From positions 99,227,565 to 99,291,564 of the forward strand of contig CM050451.1 in assembly GCA_027563935.2 (NCBI GenBank): 64,000 nucleotides of DNA. The letters are read 5' to 3'. Shown here piece by piece: positions 43,712 through 56,400 of this stretch; position 1 is the first letter of the stretch, and every line of letters begins with the position of its first letter. The translations under genes were made by a program, and so were the position numbers. The notes under the pieces were generated by a model. That model was not told the origin of the DNA and made no database searches. It saw only the letters and a list, made by a program, of their open reading frames with translations. This DNA comes from Costus lasius. Lineage: Eukaryota; Streptophyta; Magnoliopsida; Zingiberales; Costaceae.

Positions 43712-45402
43712 AGTAGTGGGTGTAGTTTTGGGATAGCGAAAGAAAAATAACCTTCACACCATTTACTATGCCAGCAAAACTTTAGACGAAGCACAGATCG
43801 ATTATGCAACAACTGAAAAGGAGCTTCTTGCCATTGTGTTTGCTTTTAATAAATTTTGCTCCTATAAAGATGTTGTTTCTACAGATCATATAGTAATAAA
43901 ATATTTGGTGAATAAAAAAGATGCAAAACCCAGATTGATTTGATGGATATTGCTCCTACAGGAATTTGACATTGAGATAAGAGACAAGAAAGGAGCAAAG
44001 AATTTAGTGGCAGATTATCTGTCTTGATTAACCGAGGAAAAAGATATGGAGGAAGATTTAGAGATTAATGACTCTTTTCCAGAAGAGTATCTTTTTGCTA
44101 TTATAAGACAAGAGACACCATGGTATGTAGATATTGTTAATTTCCTTGTGTTTAACAATATGCCTCCTAATTTGACATCTTAGGGGAAAAAGAAATTTCA
44201 TTCGGATGTTAAACATTTTTTCTGGGACGAAACATACTTGTATCGACGACATGCTGATAGCTTATTCAGGAGATGTTTACTAGATGAAGAGATACCTGAC
44301 ATACTTTCTCACTGTCATTCTTCTCCTTATGGAGGACATGCCAGTGCATCGAAGATGACATTCAAAATTCTCCAATCAGGTTTTTATTGGCCAACAATTT
44401 TTTGTGATGCTAGGAAAGTTATTTAGTCTTGTGATAAATGCCAGCGAGCTGGTAATATTGCTAGAAGGGATGAATTTCCTCAACACGGTATTTTAGAGGT
44501 TGAAATTTTTGATGTTTGGGGAATAGATTTTATGGGAAATTTTCCTAATTCATGTGGAAAGAAATACATTCTCTTGTGTGTTGATTATGTATCTAAATGC
44601 GTAGAGGCATCCGCCGAAGCTACTAACGATTCATGTGTTGTAGCCAGGATGTTTAAAAAGATAATTTTTCCTAGATTTAGTGTGCCCAGAGTTCTGATTA
44701 GCGACGGTGGCTCTCATTTTATCGAACATAGGCTTGAGTCATTATTAAAGAAATATGGAGTACACCATAAAATTGCTACACCATATCATCAACAGATGAG
44801 TAGACAGGCAAAGATCTCAAACCATGAGATAAAGAGAATTCTTGAAAAGACTGTGTTAGGGGTAAGGAAAGATTGAGTGCGGAAGCTTGATGATGCTCTT
44901 TGGGGCTATAGGACAGCTTTCAAAACACCCTTAGGTATGTCTCCGTTCCAACTTGTTTATGGAACATCTTGCCACTTACCTGTGGAACTTGAGCATATGA
45001 CTTATTGGGTGGTGAAGAAGCTGAATTATGACATAAAAAGTGCCGAAGAGAGAAGAAAATTCCAGTTGAAAATCAGGAATTCTGCTTATGAGAGTGCCCA
45101 AATATATAAAGAGCGCACCAAAAAATGACATGATTAGCGAATTTGAAAGAAAGAATTTTTTGATGGAGATAAAGTTTTATTGTTTAATTTGCATCTCAGA
45201 TTATTTCCAAGAAAATTGTGAAGTCGATGGTCAGGTCCTTTTGTTGTTAAGAGAGTATTTCCATATGGCGTAATTGAAATATTAAAAGAAGGGCAAGAAA
45301 GGTTCAAAGTGAATGGTCAACACTTGAAACATTACTTCTAGCACGAACAAGTTGAAGAAGATGTGCACTTGATTTTATTTGATCCACGAGAACATCCTTA
45401 AT
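43712..45402 (+). pseudogene. RNase H and integrase remnant, Athila-type
   Basis: The reading frame starts inside RNase H (YYASKTLDEAQIDYATTEKE) and runs through the integrase finger (CHSSPYGGH and CDKCQRAG), first Asp (GIDFMGNF), second Asp (LISDGGSHF) and the region [15 protein letters not shown], where the third catalytic residue should be Glu but is Lys. In-frame stops occur near 43941, 44026, 44181, 44424 and 44874. Most fit CGA-to-TGA, CAG-to-TAG or TGG-to-TGA changes. A frameshift follows near 45130, with the integrase tail ([16 protein letters not shown]) in another frame. It is inactive. Confidence 0.88.
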
Positions 45403-46976
45403 CATAGTTATGGTTGAGCTAATGACCCTAAACAAGCGCTTTTGGGAGGTAACCCAAATTTCTGAGTTTTATTCTCTTAGTACTTTTAGTTTTGGTTTTT
45501 GACTTTCTTTAAATTTTTAGAAATTTTTGACTGCATAATTTGTTGGATCTTTGTGATGAAAAGTCTTATAATAAGTTGTTTTGATTGTAGGAATTTTTGG
45601 AGAATTTTTATGTAAGAGAAAGGTGATCGACGAGGTAATAATGGTTGCAGCCATGAGTCACTAACGGATTGTGAATCTTGCGGCATTCTCTTTGTCAGTA
45701 CGGTAAATGTGATTTAGATGATGAAACGTGACAGTATTTGATACTTGAAACTTGTTTACCATGTAAATTTTTAATATATATAATGTGAAATAGTTTCTGG
45801 ATTTTTCTGAGTCACGTTTGCATGTTTTGATATAATTTGCATAGGTTTCGCTCACATTTTAGGGGGAACTCTTGCAAAAAAATTTTCTATAAAATCTGTC
45901 ATACTTGATTTTAATGTTTATACATACGCAACAATTTAAATCTAGGGTGGCCCCACATATTTTGTCTTTCCGCAAAGCTTTATAAGTATGTATTTTGAAT
46001 GATTATGATTGTTAAGGATAATCAAATTTGTTTCATCTTTAATTATGAAATTAGGAAACATTTTGAGTATTTAATTTGATGACTTAGGGAATTTCTGAAA
46101 TTTCATGTGGACTTAAATTGTTATGTAAATTCAATTCTGGTATTGATAAAATACATATATAAATTGTAATATGTTCATGCGACTTGTGCATAGTATTTTT
46201 ATACTTGAAGTTTAATTTATCTATCTTTGCTTAATGAAAAATTTTTATGAATAGAAAGTTTGGTGATATTTCTTTAATTTGAGATTTGCTCCAATTCCTC
46301 TAGTTGAGTAATCTAAGATCATGAGTTATATTATACCATGAGCTGTTATACTTTAAGTCAGTTGTAATCAAGTAATAGAGGGAAATCTTTAAAAATAAAT
46401 ATTTTTTCCTCTTGCAGAAAGATCGATAACAATTTAAATACCATGCCACTGGCTGGCTTTCTCCATGAAAAAAAAGAGGAGATATAAAAAAAAGAGAAAG
46501 CTGTAGGTTAAGTGGATAACTCTCCTAACCTTATGATTGAAACTATGAGTTAAATTATACTGCTTTGTGTATACTTTAAACAATGTTATGATGCTAATAG
46601 GAAAGGGCATATAACCGTTTAAAGACCAAATTGCTATAAAAATCTCTTATCTTTAACATCACCAAACTACTTGAAGTAAATTTTTATCTATAAGTAATAT
46701 GGATTTATTAAGTTTAGAGTATTTGATACTTAGTCCGTGAAGAATGAATGTTATGACATGAATTGTGAATTTTATCTTTCTTAGATTGTAAACTCTTAGG
46801 AGTTTATATCTACTATGATGTTTCTTAAATTACTTGAGTTCTGAAAAAAAAATTGATTACTTGAATTGTGGACTAGAGGCACTATTAAAGAGAAAACAAA
46901 AGAGTGTTCCCAATCTTTATATTCTCCATACATATCAGAATATTGCTTGAGGACAAGCAAAATTTTAAGTCTAGGG
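45403..46976 (+). other. AT-rich 3' non-coding region of the Athila relic
   Basis: There is no open frame of note. AAACAAGCGCTTTTGGGAGG lies near 45431. In intact Athila elements an env-like gene may occupy this interval; I see no trace of one. It ends with GAGGACAAGCAAAATTTTAAG and a purine-rich GTCTAGGG before the LTR. Confidence 0.6.
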
Positions 46977-47911
46977 TATTTTTATGCGTTGTATTTATAT
47001 CACATTTTTGCCTGTATTTTATATGATATTTTTGGGCTTATTTCCTAATTTTATACTAATTTTTAGTGTTTTTACTTCACTTGGGATGAAATCTTCACTT
47101 TTCTTGGTTTTTATAAAAATACAGGTAAAATGACATAAAAATGATGGATTTTGTGAGTTTTGAAGTCATAACACGATTCCCGAGAGAATTACGAGGCCGC
47201 GTGTCAAATTTGGGACAAAAACAGTGTCACATGTGACATTCACGGCTGCAACCGTGAGTTTCGAGATCGAGGGGTGTAATCGCGGCTAATTATAAAAGTT
47301 CATAGAAACTTTCATGAGTGAGGCCATGAATCCTTCACAGGCCGTGAATATTTCTGTGTACAGGAATCTTTATTCATAGAAACGTTCATGGCCACAGCCG
47401 TGAATAGCTTACGTCCCGTGAGTTTTTTTGCTCCTCCATGTTTTTCAGTCTATTCGACTCCAAATCGAGTCAGAATTTAACCAAACTCTCCATAGAGGGT
47501 TTCGAATTGATTAAACTATAAAAGGAAAGATTTTTGGAGGGCATGAAGGACTTTTTTGGGCGAACACAACTGGAGGCGGCGGCTAGGGCGAGATTCGGTT
47601 CCAGGGCAAGAATTTTGGAGAGAATTCACACAAAAGGGAGAATTGATCACTTCATCTTCATCTCCAGATCAAGGGAAAGCAATTCTAATTTATTTCCTAG
47701 TGATTTCTTGTATTTTTGATAGGATTCAATGCAAGTTTCATCTATATACATACTGTTATCATCGAATATGAGCAAGTAAACTTAGTTTCGGGACTAGGGA
47801 TGTTGCCCACTAACATTTATGGATTAAAAATTATATTTTTATTCTTTGTCATGATCATTATAATATTGATTTAATTAGAATTGAGTTTATTCTGTAATTT
47901 ACTCTGGCTAA
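46977..47911 (+). repeat. Partial 3' LTR of the Athila relic
   Basis: It begins after the purine-rich stretch, though a clean TG start is lost. It has repeated CGTGAA/CGGCCGTGAA-like words (47240-47430), a TATA box TATAAAAGG at 47517-47525, and is cut at the start of an inverted B LTR. Confidence 0.65.
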
Positions 47912-48241
47912 TTTTGGGGAATGCCGGGTGTAATTTTAAAATTTTACAGTCCCAGGACGCAGCGGAAGAAGCATTACACCCGAAACACATTCCTTTCCCA
48001 AGGATCCATGTGAGAGAGAGAACACAAGGATGTGTTAGGGTTAGTACCTCTATTGCTTGTCAGGATGAAGGTGCCAAATTGATGACGATCAAGTGCTCGC
48101 CCTCTACAAGTATCCACGCGTCGACTCCTTGATTGTTGCTCCCTTCCATGCTCGGTGCTAGCCTCGGGAAGAGAATCAAGCCTTCTCTTGCGCCACCTCC
48201 AAGATGAATGCGCCAAGAAGAGATGAGGAGGAAGATGATGC
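47912..48241 (-). repeat. Inverted end of a B-type LTR (330 bp)
   Basis: It is the reverse complement of about 43382-43711, including the splice-site word GTACTA after AATAGAG. The LTR tip reads TTTTGGGG where TGTTGGGG is expected. It is interrupted at 48242 by the end of an inverted B' LTR. Confidence 0.88.
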
Positions 48242-48864
48242 TGTTGGGAAACCCCGGGGACATTTTACATTTTTCACAGAGAATATAATACATGCGCAGC
48301 GGAAGAACATCCCCGAAACAGGTCAGTCCCAAAAACCCAGTGAAGATCTCTTGCGAGGGGGTCGACACGATGTGATAGTAAGTACCTTTAAGCAATTAGA
48401 AGCCGATGTCAAGGAAGGCAGCCAAGTGTTCGCCCTCTGCAGTCTCGCACACACGGATTCCTCAAGCTTTCTTCTTCCTCGGCCGGTGCTAGCCTCGGGA
48501 AGAAGATCCACGCCTTAGGAGAGTCCTCCAAGCAACCTGCGCCACTACCAAGACATGATGCGCCAAGGAGATGGAAGGAGAAGGGAACGCAGCAAGCCTT
48601 CTTGTTCCTTTGCTCCAAGGAAAGGAAGAGGAGGAAGATGAAGCATGCTTGCGCCCTTGATGGAAGAAGAAGAGCTCTAAGCTCTCCAAGTCGTCGCCCT
48701 CTAATGCTTCACGCCTTCAAGGAATAAGCATCAACAAGAGAGGGGGCGGCATGGGCTTATTTATAGGAGCAAGAAGCGGTTAGGAGAGAATGACAAGTGT
48801 TGACAATTAGGGCATGATTCTAGGAGATTATCCAATCAAATATATTGATCAAATCTCCACTCCC

Positions 48865-48869
48865 ATATG
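48865..48869. repeat. Target-site duplication of gypsy D, left copy (ATATG)
   Basis: ATATG is repeated at 59252-59256, and the B' LTR reads through once the element is removed. Confidence 0.93.
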
Positions 48870-50498
48870 TGATGTAGGACGGGGAACTAAAAACAATCAA
48901 ACAACGCTTTTGAAAACTGGTTTTGATAGATAGCTTAATATTAGGGAAAACCGAGATTAAACTAACGAGGTTTAGAAAACTAATTTTTTTTGTATTTTAA
49001 ATATATAAGAAAATCCGAAATTAAGCTAAGAGCAATAAGAAAGATCTACACTAGGAAAACAGTAATTGCAGGAATTAAACTTACAGTGCAGCCCTTGAGA
49101 ATTGAAGGGCTGTGCTTCCCGTTCTTCACCGGTCCTACTCTGATGGAAGGTGTAGGGTGGAGCTTACAAGCAATCACAAAAGATCCGTACAAGTCACGGG
49201 TTTTAATATAGAAAATGATTCAAGGGGTGAGGTTAAGCCTCACAAGTTCCCTTGCTAACCCTAAAATAACTAAAGAAGGGGGGAGAAGAGGAGGAAGGGG
49301 AGGGCGCCCCTTCTATACCCACTCCAAGCGCAAACTGCAGTGTAAATAAGCAAGACTTAGTGTAGAGAAGAGTTCTCAAATATAAGGAAGAAGTTAAGGG
49401 AAGAGACTTAGCTGATTGGGGATGAAAGCATCTTGTGGCCGAAATTGATCTTCTTCTTGCTCCAAACCGATGGTGAAGGAAGTTCTTCTTGAGATGGCGC
49501 ACACAAGCAAGGGGAAGAACTTCTTAGAGCTTCGGTGGAAGGGCTAGAAGGATGTGGAGAATTCGGCTAAAGAAGAAGACAAGCACTAACATAAGTAATT
49601 AACCTAGGCAACTAATAGACAATATTATTTCATCAAAGCAAGTGTCCAAAATACAAAGGGGAGACCATGCTTTTATAGGTGAAATGAAGCTAGGGCAGGA
49701 TAGTCATTAGCTTCCTTGTGCCTCTTACAAAAATGGATGGAGTTTGAATTTCGAATTCAAGGTGATGTGGGCGCAAATCCTCTTCATGAGTTTCCTTCTT
49801 TGGTGATCTTTGTTTGGCAACTCCTTAAGTGCTTGAGGGAGCAATCTGCTTATCTTTGGCGACAAGCTTGTTGGCGCATGGACAAGGAATTCGAAATTTG
49901 AGTCCTTTCCATGAAGGCATGGGCGGCAACAAGAGATGGAATCTTCTCATTAATGTCTTCATAAATGCTCTCCTTTAATTTTGGATCTTGATGAGTAATC
50001 CCTTTGATTGTGGATCTTGATGAAGGAGATTTGAATTCATTCTTCTAATGGTTGGCGCATCTAGCTTGATTGGATGATGAGGTGGTTGATTGCTTCCTTG
50101 AAGATGCGCCCAACAAATGTAGCAAGTGAGTTATGATGTGGCTTGAAGTGAGCTTGGGCTTTGAAGTCCTCCTTTCCTTTTCTAGAGCTGAACTTGATGA
50201 GTGGAGATTGAGTGACCTTGAGCTGGAACTTGAGCTGCTCCTTTCCTGATTGACCTGCCAAAATGATCCTAATGCCTACATGCACTACTTATGATGCAAG
50301 AATACATAAGTTCATGAAGTACAATGCACTACCTACTACAAGTGGACTTGCCATATATGTCTACATGATGCATGTTTTATTGAAAAGCAAATTACCCTAA
50401 ATGCCATGCAAGAAAAGGAACCCTAAGTAAACCCATATCGATTAGGTACCCTACGGGTCCGACCAGATCTCCTCAGAGCAGGGCTACTGCCTCCATCA
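48870..50498 (-). repeat. 3' LTR of gypsy D (1629 bp)
   Basis: On the plus strand it runs from TGATGTAGGACGGGG to GCCTCCATCA. The last 25 codons of the polyprotein lie inside it (50498-50423). No clean TATA box is picked out. Confidence 0.93.
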
Positions 50499-53400
50499 GC
50501 TCTCCCCGGGTTGAAAGGATTCTCCTCTGGAGAATTGGCCTTATACCCTTGGAGTAACTCAGGGGCGGCTATAGCTAGCTCAGACTCAGGAAGCCATACC
50601 TCTTCACCATTAATGAGTCTAATGCGATAAAACATTTGTACCTCATCAGTGGTGAATTTGGTTTGGTCTTCAAGAATAGCCTCAATCTCCATTTTGTGAG
50701 TGTCATTTGGATCTGGTATGGCGAGGGGCTCATGATAGAGGGTGAGATCCTCCACGTTGACGGTGGTGGGGATCCCCAGTTCAGGTGGCAGGTCGAGGAC
50801 ATAGGCATTGTCGTTGATTTTATCCACAATGGTGAAGGGGCCTAGTCCTTTTGCTTCCAACTTGTGTCCAATCCCGTGGATGCGCTCTTCACGTGCTCGT
50901 AGGATCACTTTATCACCTGTAGAAAATAACCTTTCTCGGCGATGTTTGTTAGTAGCTTCGCGATATTGATTAACAGATTCTAGCATTTTTGAAAATATTT
51001 CAGCATGCATTTGCGAAGTATGTAATGCAAAGTCACGAGCAGGTAAAGAGGTTCTAAAGTGTCTAGGTAGAGGGAAGAGATCTATGGGTTTGTTGGGCTG
51101 ATATCCTAGGTTGGCTTGGAAGGGGGAGAGGCCTGTGGTCTTGTTGACTGTACTGTTGTAGGAGAACTCGGCAGTGGGTAAGAGTTTATCCCAGTTGCCA
51201 GGGTGTTCGCTTACCAAACTCCTAAGGATACTCCCAAGTGATCGGTTGACCACTTCAGTCTGCCCATCCGTCTGGGGATGGTAGGCTATGGAGAACTTGA
51301 GTTTTGTTCCTAGGAGGGTCCAGAGGGTTCTCTAAAAATGACTTACAAACCTGGGGTCTCTGTCAGACACTATAGTTAAGGGTGTTCCACGTAGCCTTAC
51401 AACTTCCCTGAAGAAGAGTTTAGCAACATGGGAGGCATCAGTGGTTTTGGTGCAGGCTATGAAATGGGTCATCTTAGTAAATCTATCAACTACCACAAAT
51501 ATAGAATCATGTTTAGCTGAGGTTCGGGGTAGTCCTAGAATGAAGTCCATACTAAGGTCTTGCCAAGGGGCTTGGGGAATAGGTAAAGGGGTGTACAGGC
51601 CGGGACTATGCTTGTGGACCTTGGTGAGCTGACAAGTCCTACAGTGTTTCACAACCTTAGCTACATCTTGGTAAAGGTTCGGCCAGTAGAACCATTCCTT
51701 TACAAGGGCTTGGGTCTTATCTCAACCGTGGTGCCCGGCGGACCCGCCTCCGTGCAATTCCCAAACAAGGAATTCTCAGATGGAAGTCTTGGGCACACAA
51801 AGGGTTGGCCCAAGAAAGAGATACCCATCCCTAAGGGTGTAGAGAGGGTGACTTAATGGGTCTTGACTAAGGTCAGCATATAAAATAGAGAAAATAGGAC
51901 ATTCAAGATAAGCATCTTTCATGGATTCAAAGCAAGTAACTTCAACATGCATTTTATTCAAAAGTAAAGTTACTCTACTAAGGGCATCTGCTACTTTATT
52001 CTCAGTTCCTAATTTATGTCTAAGCACAAAAGTGTATTGTTGTAAGTATTCGACCCACTTAGCGTGCCTTGAGTTTAACTTTTTCTGAGCACTTAGGTAG
52101 GAGAGGGCCTGGTGGTCACTGTTAAGGGTAAACTCCCTATGGATGAGGTAATGTCTCCAATACCTTAGAGCCTGAACTACAGCATAAAACTCTTTGTCAT
52201 AGGTAGAGTACTTTTGCTTTGCCTCGTTGAGTTTTTCACTAAAGAAGGCTATGGGATGGCCTTCTTGGCTTAGAGTTCCCCCTATGCCAACTCCAGAGGC
52301 GTCACAATCTACCTCAAAGACCTTATTGAAGTCAGGAAGCCTAAGGACCAGGGCAGTGGTCATCTTATCCTTAAGCTCTTGAAAGGCTTTGCTAGCAGAT
52401 TTTGTCCAGGAGAATTCACCTTGTTTCAGGCAACTAGTGATAGGTGCCACTATAGAGCTGAAGTTTCTAATGAATCTCCTATAAAAGGTGGCTAGACCAT
52501 GGAAGCTTCTGACTTCAGTGATGGTCTTGGGTTCGGGCCAATCTATGATGGCTTGGATCTTGGATGGGTCAGCTTGAAGACCTTGCTCAGACACTATGAA
52601 TCCTAGGAAGATCACGCTATGGGACAAAAAGGAGCACTTCTTGAGGTTGATATAGAGTTGCTCTTCCTTAAGACGGTCAAGGGTCTTCCTAAGGTGCTCT
52701 AGGTGTTCCTCTTTAGTCTTACTATAGATGAGAATGTCATCAAAGTAGACTACCAGGAATTTTCCAATGAAAGGCTTTAAGAATTGCGTCATGAGTCTCA
52801 TGAATGTGGAGGGAGCATTAGTCAAGCCAAAAGGCATGACTAACCATTCATAGAGACCATCCTTGGTCTTGAAAGCTGTCTTCCATTCATCACCTAGCCT
52901 TATCCTTACCTGGTGGTATCCACTTCTTAAGTCCAACTTGCTAAACCACTTAGAGCCTACTAACATGTCTAACATGTCATCAAGTCTAGGGATAGGAAAC
53001 CTATACTTGACTGTGATTTTGTTTATGGATCTACAGTCTATACACATGCGCCAACTACCATCCTTTTTAGGGGTGAGCAGAGCAGGCACGACGCATGGGC
53101 TAAGGCTTTCTCTGATATGTCCTTTCTCTAATAGGTCATCTATTTGTCTCTTAAGTTCTTGATGCTCGGTAGGGTTCATCCTATAGTGGGGCAGATTGGG
53201 TAAGGTTGAACCTGGGACAAGGTCTATTGCATGTTGAATGTCCCTAAGGGGTGGAAGTCCTGTGGGTAGTTCTTCAGGGGTAAGCTCACTATACTGTTCT
53301 AAGAGGGCTTCTACTTCAGGGGGTGGCTTACTTTCTTCTTCTTGGTTGACTTCCTTGAGGACTAAGGTAAACAAAGTTTGATCAGGTCTATAGTCCTTAG

Positions 53401-56400
53401 GTCTCATGAGCTGAAGGGTTGGTTGTTTGGTCTCTTCTATTTTTCCCTTATTGGTTGAGGCTTTGAGCTCTTTTGGCATGGACAGTTTCAGTTTGATCTT
53501 TTGACCTGAATGACTAAAGACATAGGTATTAGTCTGACCGTAGTGGACTACATCCATGTCATATAGCCATGGTCTGCCTAGAAGGACTTGGGCGACATCC
53601 ATAGTGATGACGTCACACCAGATTTGTCCTTCATAGGTACCAAACTGTAAGGGTACTAGGCTCCTATGGGTTACAGGCACACTAGACTGGTTGACCCAAG
53701 AGATGTTATAAGGGGTTGGGTGAGTTTCTATCTTAAGCTTAAACTTGGTAACCGCAGAGTGGGAGACAGCGTTGAGACTACTACCCCCATCTATCACTAC
53801 TTTGCACATGTTTCTATTGCATTTCTTGTATGTATGGAAGATACTAGTTCTTCGCCAATCATCCGTGGGTGAGAGCTTGATCAGGGTACACCTAACAACT
53901 CCTAAGGTGTTTTGGGCAGGTTCCTCCCCACTGTCATATTCGTTGTCTTCTAGGACTTGGCAGCTAGAGTCTGGGTCATTAATATCTTCTAGTCTAGGGG
54001 TTTGGTCTTCTTCACCTAGGTATAAGACTCGCTTAGGGCAGTCTTTGTTACGCCCCGGCGAAAGACTTCACTAGGGACGTAAGAGTTTAAGGAATAAAAG
54101 CCAACACGATATCACACTTCATATCATAATACCACAACATAGCAATCACTAACAAAATGCGTATAAAACCTCTAGTCTCATGATTGAAACCAAAAACAAA
54201 TCATGGTATGCTTATTACAATTTCTCAACAAAACTCGAAGTTGGTTAACAATGCAAAAAGAAATACAAATGTCACAACTCAAGAAACAAAACCACTTTAG
54301 CTATTTATTTCCCCACAGCCGTCATTTCTATCTAGCTATTCATTTTGGGTTTGGGCCGGACCTGGACCTGGAGGCAAAACAAAGGGATTAGCAAGAAGAG
54401 CTAAGTAGGAATCACAAAATGCATGTACAAGGAAAGATAATTAAAAACAATTCCACTATTCTATATGTAAATATCACATCATCATAGTCGTGTAAAATCA
54501 AGAGCGTAACGACATAACAACCTCACAATCGAGTCCGCACTCTTTGTTAAGAGTGTTTCCATCGTTGCTCAACCGATGGAACAACTGCCCCTCAGACAGC
54601 TCGGGGGATGTTGCGTCCAACATCCAGGACCCCGGTAAGTCTAATGACTTCCCGTCAGGTGACCTCTAGCTAGCACCTCTATAGCCGATCCACACTCGGC
54701 ACTATAGAGTACACGGTGGTATCATAAGATCAATCAATGTCACGACTTACAAGCATATATCAAATGTACTAAACTTTCCATCACCAATATTTTAACAAAA
54801 CCACTAATGTAACTATCAAGTCATGTCATGTCATCATAATGCATCAATAAATGAATAATGCTGAGTACAAAGGAAATGAAACAATAATCATAGGAAAGAA
54901 CAATAAGATAACACAGCTTTTAAGTAAAACTCAAAATGCTGCATTGAAAGGTGAGGGAATAGATTCCTACCTCAAGGGTTGATTTTCTTTGTCAAATATT
55001 TACCAAGTCTTTGTATCACCCTAGTTTCCAATCTTGACTCCCATAAAATTGTATTGTCATGTCTTGTTAATTGCCTATTAAAGTATGAAAACCATGTATT
55101 TAAATATATACATGTACCTAACTATTTTGAGGCTAAGTTGTCACTTATACACTAATCAAATCATATCCTTAAACAAAATCAGAAAATAAGATTTCTATGC
55201 TGTACACGTAAATTAATTCCCTATTTCCGATAGTTTACATAATCAATATACATTAAAGGGACCAAAAGAGAATCATTCAAGGAGCATTTACAAATCACAT
55301 GCGATTAATTAAAGTAACATCATATTATAATTAGATTCATACTCCATACCATATTATAAATAGACAACAAATCTCTTAGTTTCGGAGGATAAATTTTACT
55401 TAAATAAGAAATGCATATAAAAATATGCTGCTTAGGAAATTAAATGGTAGTAGATCCTTTAGACCAACAACATGACTTGCAATTCTTTGAATGCAAGAGT
55501 TAATTGTCATGGCAAGGACTCCCGAGAACCCTTTTTATATCATTACATACTAACTAAGAAAAAAAAAACGCTTAAAAAGGATAAAAGGTACATGATTCTT
55601 AATGCGAAATGGGTACTTGAGAAATATCATCAAACATTTTACAAATGAAATCATATGTTAACATTGTAGCCCAACCACGTCTAAATTAATTTTCTACAGC
55701 TGCTCTTAAGTATTGCAAGAATTAATTGACTACTACACTATCCACTTTACTAGATTGGTGAAAAGAATTGGAATGTCAAAACCAATTAAGACCACAGAAC
55801 GTGAAATAGATTTATACTTTCAAGAATTTTGACCAATTCAAAAGATAAGAGTATAGGAATTAAATCCATCAGAAACTAATTTGCATCCAGAGGCATTGAC
55901 AGGAAATTAATGCGAACAGAAAGATTGTTTAGAGTTTAGCTAAGACTAAATCAGCTATTTAAATTGAAATGATACAACTCTTAATCGATTCACATTCGTC
56001 TGATACAATTTCAACAAAACCCGAAAAGAAAACCTTCAAATCTCGTTGCCAGAAAGATGCACTCCAAAACAAGAAAGAGGGAAGAAAAAGGGGCGAGAGG
56101 CTCTTACCCCGATTAAATTGAGAGAATAGTAATAGGAGGGAATAAAATCACGCCAACGCTCGCCGGAATTGAAACATCGAGTGATTCCAGATAAGATCGC
56201 CGATTGCTGGGAAGATCGCCTCTCACGGAGAAGAAAAGGAGAAACAATCGTCGAAAAGAACAAGAGGAAATGAAACCCTCGGCAAGAAAAAGGAAAAAAG
56301 GTTTAAAAGGAAATTTACACATAAACCCATAGGTGTCTAAAAATTATAAACAAGTCCTGCAAAATAAAGTAACAAATTAGTTTTAAATTACATTATAACA

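Larger units (their letters stand above)
43712..47911 (+). mobile_element. Athila-type Ty3-gypsy relic
   Basis: It holds part of RNase H, integrase, a non-coding 3' stretch and a partial LTR; RT, protease, gag and the 5' LTR are missing. Assignment to Athila rests on integrase wording (FQLVYGTSCHLPVELEH), the AAACAAGCGCTTTTGGGAGG word after pol and the CTTGAGGACAAGCAA word before the LTR, all typical of that group. It is bounded on both sides by ends of B-type LTRs in opposite orientation, so how it came to sit here is unclear. Confidence 0.82.

Noticed and set aside
45403..46976. env-like gene in the Athila 3' region
   Set aside because: There is no open frame or recognisable signal or membrane segment; the region is AT-rich and full of stops.
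54046..56400. hAT-type DNA transposon with an 8-bp duplication (CAGTCTTT is on both sides)
   Set aside because: With TG...CA tips (TGTTA/TAACA) and a 5-bp GTCTT duplication the boundary is exact and the D frame is restored, which fits a solo LTR; the longer match is chance at the edges.
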